The notes under the pieces: model-generated
Databases searched by the model: none
What the model saw: only the letters and a program-made list of their open reading frames with translations
What the model was told of the DNA's origin: nothing
Assembly: GCA_963676095.1 (NCBI GenBank)
Contig: OY781040.1
Span: 3,162,001 to 3,226,000, forward strand
DNA length: 64,000 nucleotides
Source of the DNA: G963676095 sp963676095
Lineage (GTDB): Bacteria; Bacteroidota; Bacteroidia; Bacteroidales; Prolixibacteraceae
Direction: 5' to 3'
Program-made: the position numbers and the translations under genes
In this document: one piece after another, positions 35,372 through 43,473 of the stretch
Position numbering within the stretch: the first letter of the stretch is position 1
Layout of the letters: each line of letters starts with the position of its first letter

Positions 35372-36211
35372 TTAATTTTTATGATATTCAACCAATCCGG
35401 TAATTGGTTCTTTTAGTATCCGGTAATCTTTGAACCCATACTTTGTGGTCAGGTCTGAAATAAAATTGTTGAAATAAAATGCGACTGATCCGACAAAACC
35501 GATAGAATACTTTTGATAATCAGGAATTTTCAAGACATTCCTTTCAAAAAATTCTGTCAGGCTTTCGAGGATCAATAGCCGGCAGTAAGGTTCATCGATA
35601 TGTTGTGATATAAACGGTGTAAAACCTGCAAGATAACGGTTCGGGCGTTCCATACGGTAAACACGTTCGAGAACAACGCTAAGGTCAATGGTGAACTGTT
35701 CCCTGAAGAGGGAACGCAGCTTTTCCGGCATCACCTCTTTGAAATAGTCGCCGATGAGTTTCCGGCCCAATACACCACCGCTGCATTCGTCTCCAAGTAT
35801 AAATCCCAGCGGAGGAATTTTGGCCGTTATCTCTTTCCCGTCATAGAGGCATGCATTGGATCCTGTTCCAAGGATGCAGGCAATACCTTGCTGGTTTCCG
35901 AACAGGGCCCTTGATGCTCCCAGTACGTCGCTGTGCGTTTCAGCTTTTACACCCGGAAATAGTTGCCCCAGGGCAGTCCTGACGATTTCTCCTTTTTGCT
36001 GATCAACGACTCCGGCACCATAAAAGAAAACTTCATCCACATCCTGTCCGGAACAGGGCAGGATTTTTTCCTTTAATTCCAGGAACATATCTTCACTTGT
36101 CCGGAAAAAGGGGTTCATTCCTTTTGTCTGGAAGGAACAAGAGTCTTCTCCATCTTCAATCAGTCTCCAGTCTGCTTTTGTTGATCCGCTGTCTGCAACT
36201 AATTTCTTCAT
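35372..36211 (-). CDS. BadF/BadG-type amino-sugar kinase (MurNAc or GlcNAc kinase)
   Basis: A 279-residue actin-fold kinase. It has the phosphate-1 motif VADSGSTKADWRL (4-16), FYGAGVVD, SDVLGASRAL (about 100), the ATP motif ACILGTGSNACLYDG and GFILGDECSGGVLGRKLI. The layout is that of the N-acetylglucosamine kinase/MurK branch. With murQ immediately downstream, MurNAc (possibly with GlcNAc as well) is the most likely substrate. This mirrors Tannerella forsythia, where transporter, kinase and etherase are linked. Here the transporter candidate lies at 40834. MurK versus GlcNAc kinase cannot be settled by eye. Confidence 0.88.
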   Translation of the reverse strand: MKKLVADSGSTKADWRLIEDGEDSCSFQTKGMNPFFRTSEDMFLELKEKILPCSGQDVDEVFFYGAGVVDQQKGEIVRTALGQLFPGVKAETHSDVLGASRALFGNQQGIACILGTGSNACLYDGKEITAKIPPLGFILGDECSGGVLGRKLIGDYFKEVMPEKLRSLFREQFTIDLSVVLERVYRMERPNRYLAGFTPFISQHIDEPYCRLLILESLTEFFERNVLKIPDYQKYSIGFVGSVAFYFNNFISDLTTKYGFKDYRILKEPITGLVEYHKN

Positions 36212-36578
36212 GGGGCAAATATAAATAATTTTATTTCACAAAACATCAACTTATAAGATGTATTACAAATTAATATTCTAATTTTGAAGAATCGGACTTT
36301 AATCGCGTTGTTTTCTTGAAGGTTAAAACGGGATGGCGGAATAGGATGTTCTACTGTCAACAGATAAAAATATTATTTTTATTGATAACGATAGTGATTT
36401 ATCGGGCCTCCGGGCGAGGAGTTAACAATATTTTATTACAATCCCGCGAAATGGGATGGATCAAAGCTTACAGAGAGCTAATATCTGGCGGGCTTATTTT
36501 TTGGTACTGTTACTTTGAGTAATCAGCTGTTAAAGAGACTGGGTCATTTGGCAGATAATGTTGAAAAAAGATACTTAA
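36212..36578. other. Divergent intergenic region
   Basis: Upstream region shared by the kinase-murQ operon and the GH9-CE4 run. A 68-codon frame (36316-36522) has no recognizable domain and is probably not a gene. It must contain both promoters, but no box was convincing. Confidence 0.45.
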
Positions 36579-39047
36579 ATGAAGAAAAAGCTTCTTGTTG
36601 CGCTTGTTTGTTTTTTGCCTTTCAGCGTATTGGCAGAGAGTGTGATCAGGATCAATCAGCTGGGGTATATGCCAACGGCATGTAAAGTTGCGGTTTTTCT
36701 AAGTGATGATGATATTCATCCTGACCGGTTCTATGTAATAAACAGCCTGACCGGTGATAAGATGTATGAAGGCATACCCGGGGAGTGCGATGCACAGGGC
36801 TGGGGCAAGCAGTCGTCTTACCGGCTCAATTTTTCGGATTTCAAAGAAAAAGGAGGCTATTATATTATGGCAGGAGGTGTTGTTTCTCCTTCATTTCGGA
36901 TTGATTGGGATATTTATGCAGGAACTGCCGATTTCATTCTTAATTATATGAGGCAGCAGCGATGTGGCTTTAATCCTTTCCTGAAGGATTCCTGTCACAC
37001 CCATGACGGGATTATTGTTGATCACCCGGACCGGACCGGGCAGCGGATTGATGTAACGGGAGGCTGGCACGATGCTTCTGATTATCTCCAGTATGTTACT
37101 ACTTCTGCGAATGCTGTTTATCAGATGCTCTTTGCGTACCGTCGAAACCCTTCGGTTTTTGGGGATAGTTACCAGGCGAACGGATTGCCCGGAAAAAACG
37201 GTATCCCGGATATTCTGGATGAAGCCCGCTGGGGACTTGAGTGGCTGGAGAAGATGAACCCCTCGAAGAATGAAATGTATAACCAGATTGCCGATGACAG
37301 GGACCACCAGGGCTTTCGTCTTCCGGATAGGGATACTGTTGATTACGGGTTGGGGAATGCCCGGCCTGTTTATTTTGTGACAGGAAAACCTCAGGGGCTT
37401 GGTGCCTTCAAAAACCGTACGACCGGCGTTGCTTCGACTGCTGCCAAATTTGCTTCCGATTTTGCCCTGGGGGCTGAGTTGTTTAAAGATATAGATCCTG
37501 CCTTTGCCGGAAAGATGAAGCCTAAGGCAGAGGAGGCCTGGTCATTCGCTCTTTCAGATCCCGGTGTTTGCCAGACTGCCTGCATGGTTTCCCCTTATTT
37601 TTACGAAGAAGATAATTATGTGGACGATATGGAACTTGCAGCGGTTTCCTTATTTATGGAAACAGGGAAAAAGGACTTTGACCGGCAGGCCCGTTACTGG
37701 GGGGAACTGGAACCGGTAACCCCCTGGATGGAACTGCACCGGGCAAGGCATTATCAGTATTACCCGTTTGTAAATCTTGGACATGCCTGGCTGGCCCAGT
37801 CGGACGATTCCGGTACTTCGGCAGAATTTGTTGCACTGATGAAGCAAGGGCTGGAAGATATCAGACGTTTTGCCGGGGACGATCCTTTCCGGATCGGCAT
37901 CCCATTCCAGTGGTGTTCCAATAACTTTATCGTGGCGGCAGCCACCCAGGCCCGGCTTTATCGTGAAATCTCCGGAGACCGTTCGTTTCTGGACATGGAG
38001 ACTGCGCTTACCGACTGGCTGTTTGGATGTAACCCCTGGGGCACAAGCATGATCTGCGGGCTCCCGTCCGGAGGTGACTATCCCCGGACGCCGCATTCTT
38101 CAATTACTTTTTTAATGCACCAGACCACGACAGGCGGGTTGGTTGATGGCCCGGTTTACAGGAAGATTTATGAGGGCCTTAAGGGGATAAAGCTTTTCGG
38201 TCCCGATGAATATGCCGGCTTCCAGGGAGGAAAAGCTGTTTATCACGACGATATGGGCGACTATTCTTCGAATGAGCCGACCATGGACGGGACCGCAAGC
38301 CTTTCTTACCTGCTTTCGTCGCTCGATGCCGAGGGCAGGAAGACTGAGGGAATGGGAAAAGTTGTGCGGGACAGCCAAGGGGCTATTGTGAGGATGGATA
38401 CGACCAGTCATAAGGTTTATCTTGTCTTTTCTGCCCACGACCGTATCGACGGAGGGGCACATATCCGGGAGGTACTCAAAAGGCACCATGCGGAAGCTTC
38501 GTTTTTTTTTACCGGTGATTTTTATGAAAATCCGGGTAACAGGCAGCTGGTTCGCCAGCTGATGTCTGACGGTCATTATCTTGGTGGTCATTCAGGAAAA
38601 CACCTGCTCTATGCCGACTGGTCGGGGAGAGATTCCCTGCTGGTAACCAGGCAGGAATTTGAAACGGACCTCAGGGAAAATTACAGCATGATGGCCGGAT
38701 TGGGAGTGGATTCCCGGGTGGCCACTTTCTTCCTGTCTCCTTACGAATGGTATAATAAGGCCACAGTAAGTTGGTGCAGGCAAATGGGCCTGTCGGTAAT
38801 CAATTTTACTCCCGGGATCAGGACCAATGGCGATTACACTACCCCGGACATGGAAAATTATCTCTCTTCGGACTATATTATGTCAGGACTTGAGAAATTT
38901 GAAAAAAATGACCCTCACGGACTTAACGGATGCATTATTCTTATCCATCCCGGAACTGATCCGAGACGGACGGACAAGTTCTATAACCGTCTCGATGAAC
39001 TCTTGGCTTTTCTGAAGGAGAAAGGCTATCAGACAGAAAAATTTTAG
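36579..39047 (+). CDS. GH9 glycosidase fused to a polysaccharide deacetylase (CE4/NodB)
   Basis: An 822-residue exported enzyme: signal 1-19, a CelD_N-type Ig-like domain (about 20-105: IRINQLGYMPTACKVAVF), a GH9 (alpha/alpha)6 barrel (about 115-580), then a NodB deacetylase-like domain (about 605-822). GH9 residues are in GGWHDASDY (Asp165, Asp168) and YSSNEPTMDG (acid Glu566). The deacetylase keeps the metal motif HSGKH (His671, His675), but its first motif is VFSAHDRIDGG instead of TFDDG. GH9 is usually cellulase-like, but exo-glucosaminidases are known. With a deacetylase in one chain and murein-salvage neighbours, a GlcNAc/GlcN polymer is a better guess than cellulose. Confidence 0.88.
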   Translation: MKKKLLVALVCFLPFSVLAESVIRINQLGYMPTACKVAVFLSDDDIHPDRFYVINSLTGDKMYEGIPGECDAQGWGKQSSYRLNFSDFKEKGGYYIMAGGVVSPSFRIDWDIYAGTADFILNYMRQQRCGFNPFLKDSCHTHDGIIVDHPDRTGQRIDVTGGWHDASDYLQYVTTSANAVYQMLFAYRRNPSVFGDSYQANGLPGKNGIPDILDEARWGLEWLEKMNPSKNEMYNQIADDRDHQGFRLPDRDTVDYGLGNARPVYFVTGKPQGLGAFKNRTTGVASTAAKFASDFALGAELFKDIDPAFAGKMKPKAEEAWSFALSDPGVCQTACMVSPYFYEEDNYVDDMELAAVSLFMETGKKDFDRQARYWGELEPVTPWMELHRARHYQYYPFVNLGHAWLAQSDDSGTSAEFVALMKQGLEDIRRFAGDDPFRIGIPFQWCSNNFIVAAATQARLYREISGDRSFLDMETALTDWLFGCNPWGTSMICGLPSGGDYPRTPHSSITFLMHQTTTGGLVDGPVYRKIYEGLKGIKLFGPDEYAGFQGGKAVYHDDMGDYSSNEPTMDGTASLSYLLSSLDAEGRKTEGMGKVVRDSQGAIVRMDTTSHKVYLVFSAHDRIDGGAHIREVLKRHHAEASFFFTGDFYENPGNRQLVRQLMSDGHYLGGHSGKHLLYADWSGRDSLLVTRQEFETDLRENYSMMAGLGVDSRVATFFLSPYEWYNKATVSWCRQMGLSVINFTPGIRTNGDYTTPDMENYLSSDYIMSGLEKFEKNDPHGLNGCIILIHPGTDPRRTDKFYNRLDELLAFLKEKGYQTEKF

Positions 39048-39186
39048 TTATTCGATCAATAAGATTTTATCGTGTAGTTATTTGAAGCAGTTTGACATTT
39101 AAAATAGCAAAGGTATCAATTTTTTAATATTTCAGGCTTTTTTTATAAAAATTACGAAATTGCGGAGGATCATTAATCTATTTTAA

Positions 39187-39194
39187 TATATTTG
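39187..39194 (+). promoter_or_regulatory. -7 promoter element before the transglutaminase-like gene
   Basis: TATATTTG fits the Bacteroidota TAnnTTTG box. The implied transcription start (about 39200) lies after the frame's first ATG (39199) but before the ATG at 39220, supporting the later start. A TTG lies 24 bp upstream, somewhat far for a -33. Confidence 0.45.
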
Positions 39195-39219
39195 TTACTT
39201 GTCATACATCTTACACAAT

Positions 39220-40665
39220 ATGAGGAAAAAATTTCGGATACTGTCGGGGATTGCATTGATAATCCTGTATTCCTGTGGGCAACAGGGAGCTAAGGTTTCT
39301 CAGGGTGAACTTAAGAAACTTATGGACGGGGGAGAGTTCAGTAAAACTGAGCAGAAAATCGATTCGATCATGCAGGCGGGCCGGGTAGATCCGCTAATGG
39401 CAGAGAAGCTGGATTCGCTCAAAGACATGATGCACCGGATAAAACTGGATTTCAGTCTGACAGAGGAAGAGGTGAAAACCGGGCTTGGGCGTATCTTTCC
39501 GGATCTTGACGATTCGTTGATGGCCCATTGGGAACAGAAAGGAAAACTAGAGATGCGGGTGATTGACGGACAGAAAAGATACTTCGGCAATGCTGTACCG
39601 AATTTATTCAGGCTTGATCCGGCAGCAGCCCGTCAACGGGACGCGGTTGAGGGGACTAAGGTAGATTCCCTCGATCTGTTCTGTCTTCAGCATACTGCAA
39701 AGATCATTAAGGCCAGTAACGGTTCTTTCGGTCCTGTGCTACCCAAAGACATGATCCTTACCTACACGGTGACCGTCAAACCGGATGCCGTACCCGACGG
39801 GAAAATGATCCGTTGCTGGATGCCCTTTCCAAGGGAGGGGAATGTCCGTCAGCAAAATGTTAAGCTGCTTTCTTCGGAGCCTGATTCGGCTGTTGTAGCC
39901 CCGGCAGGTTACCTCCAGCGGACAGTCTTTTTGACCAGGCCTGCCGTAAAAGACCAACCGGCTGTTTTTCAGATCCGTTTTTCCGTCAGGACGTCCGGAC
40001 AGTACTTCGGACTGGGACCGGAAGCTGTTAAACCTTATGACACAAATAGTGAATTGTATCGTGAGAATACGGCTGAACGTCCTCCCCAGATTGTTTTTAC
40101 TACTGAAATAAAGAGGCTGGCAGCACGGATCGTCGGTAATGAGACCAATCCGTTACTCAAGGTTGAAAAAATTTATAGGTGGATCAACGACTCCATTCCC
40201 TGGGGCAGTGCCCTTGAATATTGTACGATGTCCTGTATTCCCGCTTATGTCCTGAAAAACAGGCACGGCGACTGTGGAATGCATACCTTGCTTTTCATGA
40301 CAATGGCCCGTTCCCAGGGGATCCCGGTAAAATGGCAAAGCGGCTGGATGCTGCACCCGGGAAACATAAACCTGCACGACTGGAGTGAAGTGTATTATGA
40401 GGGAGTTGGCTGGGTGCCTCTCGACCAGTCGTTTAAACTGCAGAAAAGTGATGACCCTGCTGTCAGGGATTTTTATATGCATGGTATTGATTCTTACCGT
40501 CTTATTATAACTGACGATTACGGACGGGAGCTATATCCCCCTAAAAAATTCAGGAGGAGCGAACCTTACGATTTTCAGCGGGGCGAATTGGAATGGGAAG
40601 GCGGGAACCTCTATTTCGACCGGTGGTCGTGGCACATGGACGTGGAACGGGTCGGGGAGAAATAG
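39220..40665 (+). CDS. Transglutaminase-like lipoprotein
   Basis: About 481 residues from the ATG at 39220 (MRKKFRILSGIALIILYSCG, lipobox YSC at residue 19), so surface- or periplasm-anchored. The C-terminal papain-like core has RHGDCGMHTLLFMTMARSQG (Cys352), then LHDWSEVYYEGVGWVPLDQSF (His386 and an Asp). Many bacterial proteins of this fold are peptidases or amidases, not cross-linkers. In a murein-salvage locus, stem-peptide cleavage is a reasonable guess. A domain of about 200 residues rich in charged helices precedes the core. Confidence 0.85.
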   Translation: MRKKFRILSGIALIILYSCGQQGAKVSQGELKKLMDGGEFSKTEQKIDSIMQAGRVDPLMAEKLDSLKDMMHRIKLDFSLTEEEVKTGLGRIFPDLDDSLMAHWEQKGKLEMRVIDGQKRYFGNAVPNLFRLDPAAARQRDAVEGTKVDSLDLFCLQHTAKIIKASNGSFGPVLPKDMILTYTVTVKPDAVPDGKMIRCWMPFPREGNVRQQNVKLLSSEPDSAVVAPAGYLQRTVFLTRPAVKDQPAVFQIRFSVRTSGQYFGLGPEAVKPYDTNSELYRENTAERPPQIVFTTEIKRLAARIVGNETNPLLKVEKIYRWINDSIPWGSALEYCTMSCIPAYVLKNRHGDCGMHTLLFMTMARSQGIPVKWQSGWMLHPGNINLHDWSEVYYEGVGWVPLDQSFKLQKSDDPAVRDFYMHGIDSYRLIITDDYGRELYPPKKFRRSEPYDFQRGELEWEGGNLYFDRWSWHMDVERVGEK

Positions 40666-40758
40666 AATTTTAGATTTGTCTGAATCGTTTGAATGTTTGA
40701 CGCTTTGCTGTTTGAATTCTTTGTGTTTACCCGGTTTTGGCGAAGGAACTTCACCTCT

Positions 40759-40832
40759 GATAACGCGGATGAACACAGATTAAAAGAAAATTAACAACAG
40801 AAACAATATAACCATAGAAACTATTTCAATAA
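40759..40832 (+). repeat. Intergenic repeat, copy 1
   Basis: It begins GATAACGCGGATGAACACAG and contains AACAACAGAAAC. A matching copy (43388-43452) precedes the GH3 gene. Both sit just upstream of start codons in the same operon. Confidence 0.6.
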
Positions 40833-40833
40833 C

Positions 40834-42303
40834 ATGAGTACCTTACTGATCTCGATCATCATTTTTCTCTTTTTTGTCCTATTGCTTAGCGTGTCTTATT
40901 TTTCATCCAGGAAGATAAGCAACGAGACTTTTTTTACGGGGAACAGGCGTTCTCCGTGGTACCTGGTTGCTTTTGGCATGATCGGTTCAACAATTTCAGG
41001 TGTTACCTTTATTTCCGTTCCGGGAGAGGTCGGTAATTCGGCCTGGACCTATCTCCAGTTCCTGCTTGGAAACTTCTTGGGTTATTGGGTCGTGGCGCTT
41101 GTACTCATCCCGCTTTATTACAGGTTAAACCTGGTTTCCATTTATACCTATCTGGATCAGCGTTTTGGTTTCCGTTCCTACAAGACCGGTGCGTTTTTCT
41201 TTCTTGTTTCCCAGACCATCGGTGCTTCCTTCCGATTATACCTTGCGGCAGGGGTGTTACAACTGACTTTTTTTAATGCTCTGGGCATTCCTTTCTGGAT
41301 TACGGTTTTGTTAACCCTGTTTATGATCTGGCTTTATACGCACCGGGCAGGCATTAAGACTGTTGTCTGGACCGATTCGTTGCAGACGTTTTTTATCCTC
41401 GGGGCTGTGGGGATGACCATCTGGGTAATATCCAGTCAGTTGAACCTGGGGTTTGGAGAGATGATTTCGACAATAAACAAACATCCTTACAGTAAAACGT
41501 TTGACTGGGACTGGCAGTCGAAAACCAATTTTTTTAAACAGTTTCTGGCTGGACTTGGGATTGTGATCGTTATGAACGGGCTTGACCAGAACATGATGCA
41601 AAAAAACCTGACCTGTAAGACAAGGCAGGATGCGCAGAAGAATGTTTTCTGGTTCAGTTTTGCTTTTATCATTGCCAATTTGTTCTTTCTGTGTCTTGGT
41701 GTACTGCTTTATTATTATGCCGGACAAAAGGGAGTTCAGTTGCCGCAACGCAGCGATGACCTTTTCCCGATGCTGGCCATCAACCATTTCGGTACGCTTG
41801 CCGGGGCACTTTTTTTGCTTGGGATTTTATCGGCAGCCTATTCGAGCGCAGATTCGGCACTGACAGCTTTGACAACTTCTTTTTGTATCGATATGCTTGG
41901 GATAAAGCTGGATTCGCCCGGGAGTAAGTCGACCCGGTTTAAGGTGCATATTGGTTTTTCGTTGTTGATGTTCCTGGTGATTGTGGTTTTCAGGGTGATC
42001 AACAATGACAGTGTCGTTTCAGCTGTTTTCAGGGTGGCCGGTTATACCTATGGTCCGCTGCTTGGGTTGTTTGCATTTGGCATTCTGACGAAGAAACAGG
42101 TGAGGGACCGTTTTGTACCCTTCGTCTGCCTGCTTTCTCCTGTTGTCACTTATATTATCAGTGCCAATTCGGCAGCCTGGTTTGGTGGCTATGAGTTTGG
42201 TTTTGAATTGTTGTTGCTGAACGGACTGATCACTTTCGTGGGATTGATGATTTTCACTAAAAAAGATAATTATGGAAAAGACGCAGCGCTATCTCGCTCT
42301 TGA
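40834..42303 (+). CDS. Sodium:solute symporter (SSS family), candidate amino-sugar/MurNAc transporter
   Basis: A 489-residue inner-membrane protein with about 13 helices. SSS features: an N-terminal segment SNETFFTGNRRSPWYLVAFG (about 30-50), MIGSTISGVTFISVPG in the first core helix, GLDQNMMQKNLTCKTRQDAQ in the mid loop, and SAAYSSADSALTALTTSF in the helix that holds the sodium site. In Tannerella forsythia the MurNAc transporter MurT belongs to this family and is linked to murK-murQ. The same gene content here suggests MurNAc or another murein sugar as cargo, but that is inference. Its end overlaps the next gene by 32 bp, so they are translationally coupled. Confidence 0.9.
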   Translation: MSTLLISIIIFLFFVLLLSVSYFSSRKISNETFFTGNRRSPWYLVAFGMIGSTISGVTFISVPGEVGNSAWTYLQFLLGNFLGYWVVALVLIPLYYRLNLVSIYTYLDQRFGFRSYKTGAFFFLVSQTIGASFRLYLAAGVLQLTFFNALGIPFWITVLLTLFMIWLYTHRAGIKTVVWTDSLQTFFILGAVGMTIWVISSQLNLGFGEMISTINKHPYSKTFDWDWQSKTNFFKQFLAGLGIVIVMNGLDQNMMQKNLTCKTRQDAQKNVFWFSFAFIIANLFFLCLGVLLYYYAGQKGVQLPQRSDDLFPMLAINHFGTLAGALFLLGILSAAYSSADSALTALTTSFCIDMLGIKLDSPGSKSTRFKVHIGFSLLMFLVIVVFRVINNDSVVSAVFRVAGYTYGPLLGLFAFGILTKKQVRDRFVPFVCLLSPVVTYIISANSAAWFGGYEFGFELLLLNGLITFVGLMIFTKKDNYGKDAALSRS

Positions 42304-43381
42304 TGTGCTTCGGGGAATGACCATCGCGATGATGATCACCGTGAATAATCCCGGGAGCTGGTCACATATCTATGCCCCGCTCAGTCATTCGCACTGGCAC
42401 GGCTGTACCCCTACCGACCTGGTTTTCCCTTTTTTCCTTTTTGTGGTGGGGGTTTCCATGTTTTTTTCATTCGCGAAATACGGGAATACCCTTAACCGGG
42501 AATCGCTGTTCCGTTTGGGGAAACGTACGTTGCTGATATTTGCAGTGGGGCTGTTCCTCAATTCATTTCCCCAGTGGTCGAAAGATTTTTCCCACTTGCG
42601 GATTATGGGTGTCCTGCAGCGTATCGCGCTGGCTTATGGTTTTGCATCCCTGATCGTTTTATCAGCCGGAAGGAAGTATATTCCCTGGATTGGGGCGTTC
42701 ATCCTTTTTGCCTATTGGGGGATCATTTATTTTCTCGGGACAGGCGATCCGTACAGCCTCGAAACCAACGCGACCATCCCGTTCGACAAATCCATCCTGG
42801 GAGAAAACCATATGTACCATGGCTTTGGCATACCATTCGATCCTGAAGGGCTGCTTAGTACGATCCCTGCTGTCGTGACAGCCATGATCGGGTATCTCGC
42901 CGGTGGGGTAATCCACCGGTCGGAGCATAAGAAAGTTCCGGTGAATTTAATCGTGGGTGGTTGTGCCGGGGTTCTGGCAGGACTGATCTGGGGATTGTTT
43001 TTTCCGATAAACAAACCTTTGTGGACCAGCTCTTATGTGCTGTATGCTGCCGGCTGGGCAGGTATCGTACTGGGTACGCTTATCTGGATCATCGACCTGA
43101 AAGGCTATAAAAGATGGACGCCTTTCTTTGTCGTGTTCGGACGGAACCCGTTGTTCATTTTCGCTTTGTCGGGGATCTGGGCAATTACGCTGATCCGGAT
43201 TATCCGGTTTCAGGGACCCGGCGGAAACATGATGAACGCCTATACCTGGATTTATCAGCATGTTTTTGTTCCCGTTGCCGGAGAAATGAATGGGTCGCTG
43301 CTGTTTGCACTGGCCCACGTGGCCCTTTTTTGGCTGGTAGGGTATATCCTGTACCGTAAGAACATCGTGATCAAGGTTTGA
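42272..43381 (+). CDS. NagX/HGSNAT-like membrane acyltransferase (DUF5009)
   Basis: A 369-residue protein with about 10 membrane helices. It starts with RYLALDVLRGMTIAMMITVN, then HWHGCTPTDLVFPFFLFVVG (His and Asp conserved in this family), FPQWSKDFSHLRIMGVLQRI and NPLLFFALSG-like NPLFIFALSG near 295. The family includes lysosomal heparan-alpha-glucosaminide N-acetyltransferase and bacterial NagX, found in GlcNAc and chitin loci. Acetylation of glucosamine across the inner membrane would suit a locus with a deacetylase upstream; this is inferred. It overlaps the symporter gene by 32 bp. Confidence 0.88.
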   Translation: MEKTQRYLALDVLRGMTIAMMITVNNPGSWSHIYAPLSHSHWHGCTPTDLVFPFFLFVVGVSMFFSFAKYGNTLNRESLFRLGKRTLLIFAVGLFLNSFPQWSKDFSHLRIMGVLQRIALAYGFASLIVLSAGRKYIPWIGAFILFAYWGIIYFLGTGDPYSLETNATIPFDKSILGENHMYHGFGIPFDPEGLLSTIPAVVTAMIGYLAGGVIHRSEHKKVPVNLIVGGCAGVLAGLIWGLFFPINKPLWTSSYVLYAAGWAGIVLGTLIWIIDLKGYKRWTPFFVVFGRNPLFIFALSGIWAITLIRIIRFQGPGGNMMNAYTWIYQHVFVPVAGEMNGSLLFALAHVALFWLVGYILYRKNIVIKV

Positions 43382-43387
43382 GACCAG

Positions 43388-43452
43388 GATAACGCGATGA
43401 ACCCCAGATAAAAACTAACAACAGAAACTATTTTAACAATAGAAACAACAGA
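43388..43452 (+). repeat. Intergenic repeat, copy 2
   Basis: GATAACGCGATGAACCCCAG, then AACAACAGAAACTATTTTAA, matches 40759-40832 with small gaps. It lies between the NagX-like and GH3 genes. Confidence 0.6.
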
Positions 43453-43473
43453 AAATATAGTAACCTCCAGGAT

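Noticed and set aside
36316..36522. 68-residue frame in the divergent intergenic region
   Set aside because: No domain, poor start context, and it occupies the region needed for two promoters.
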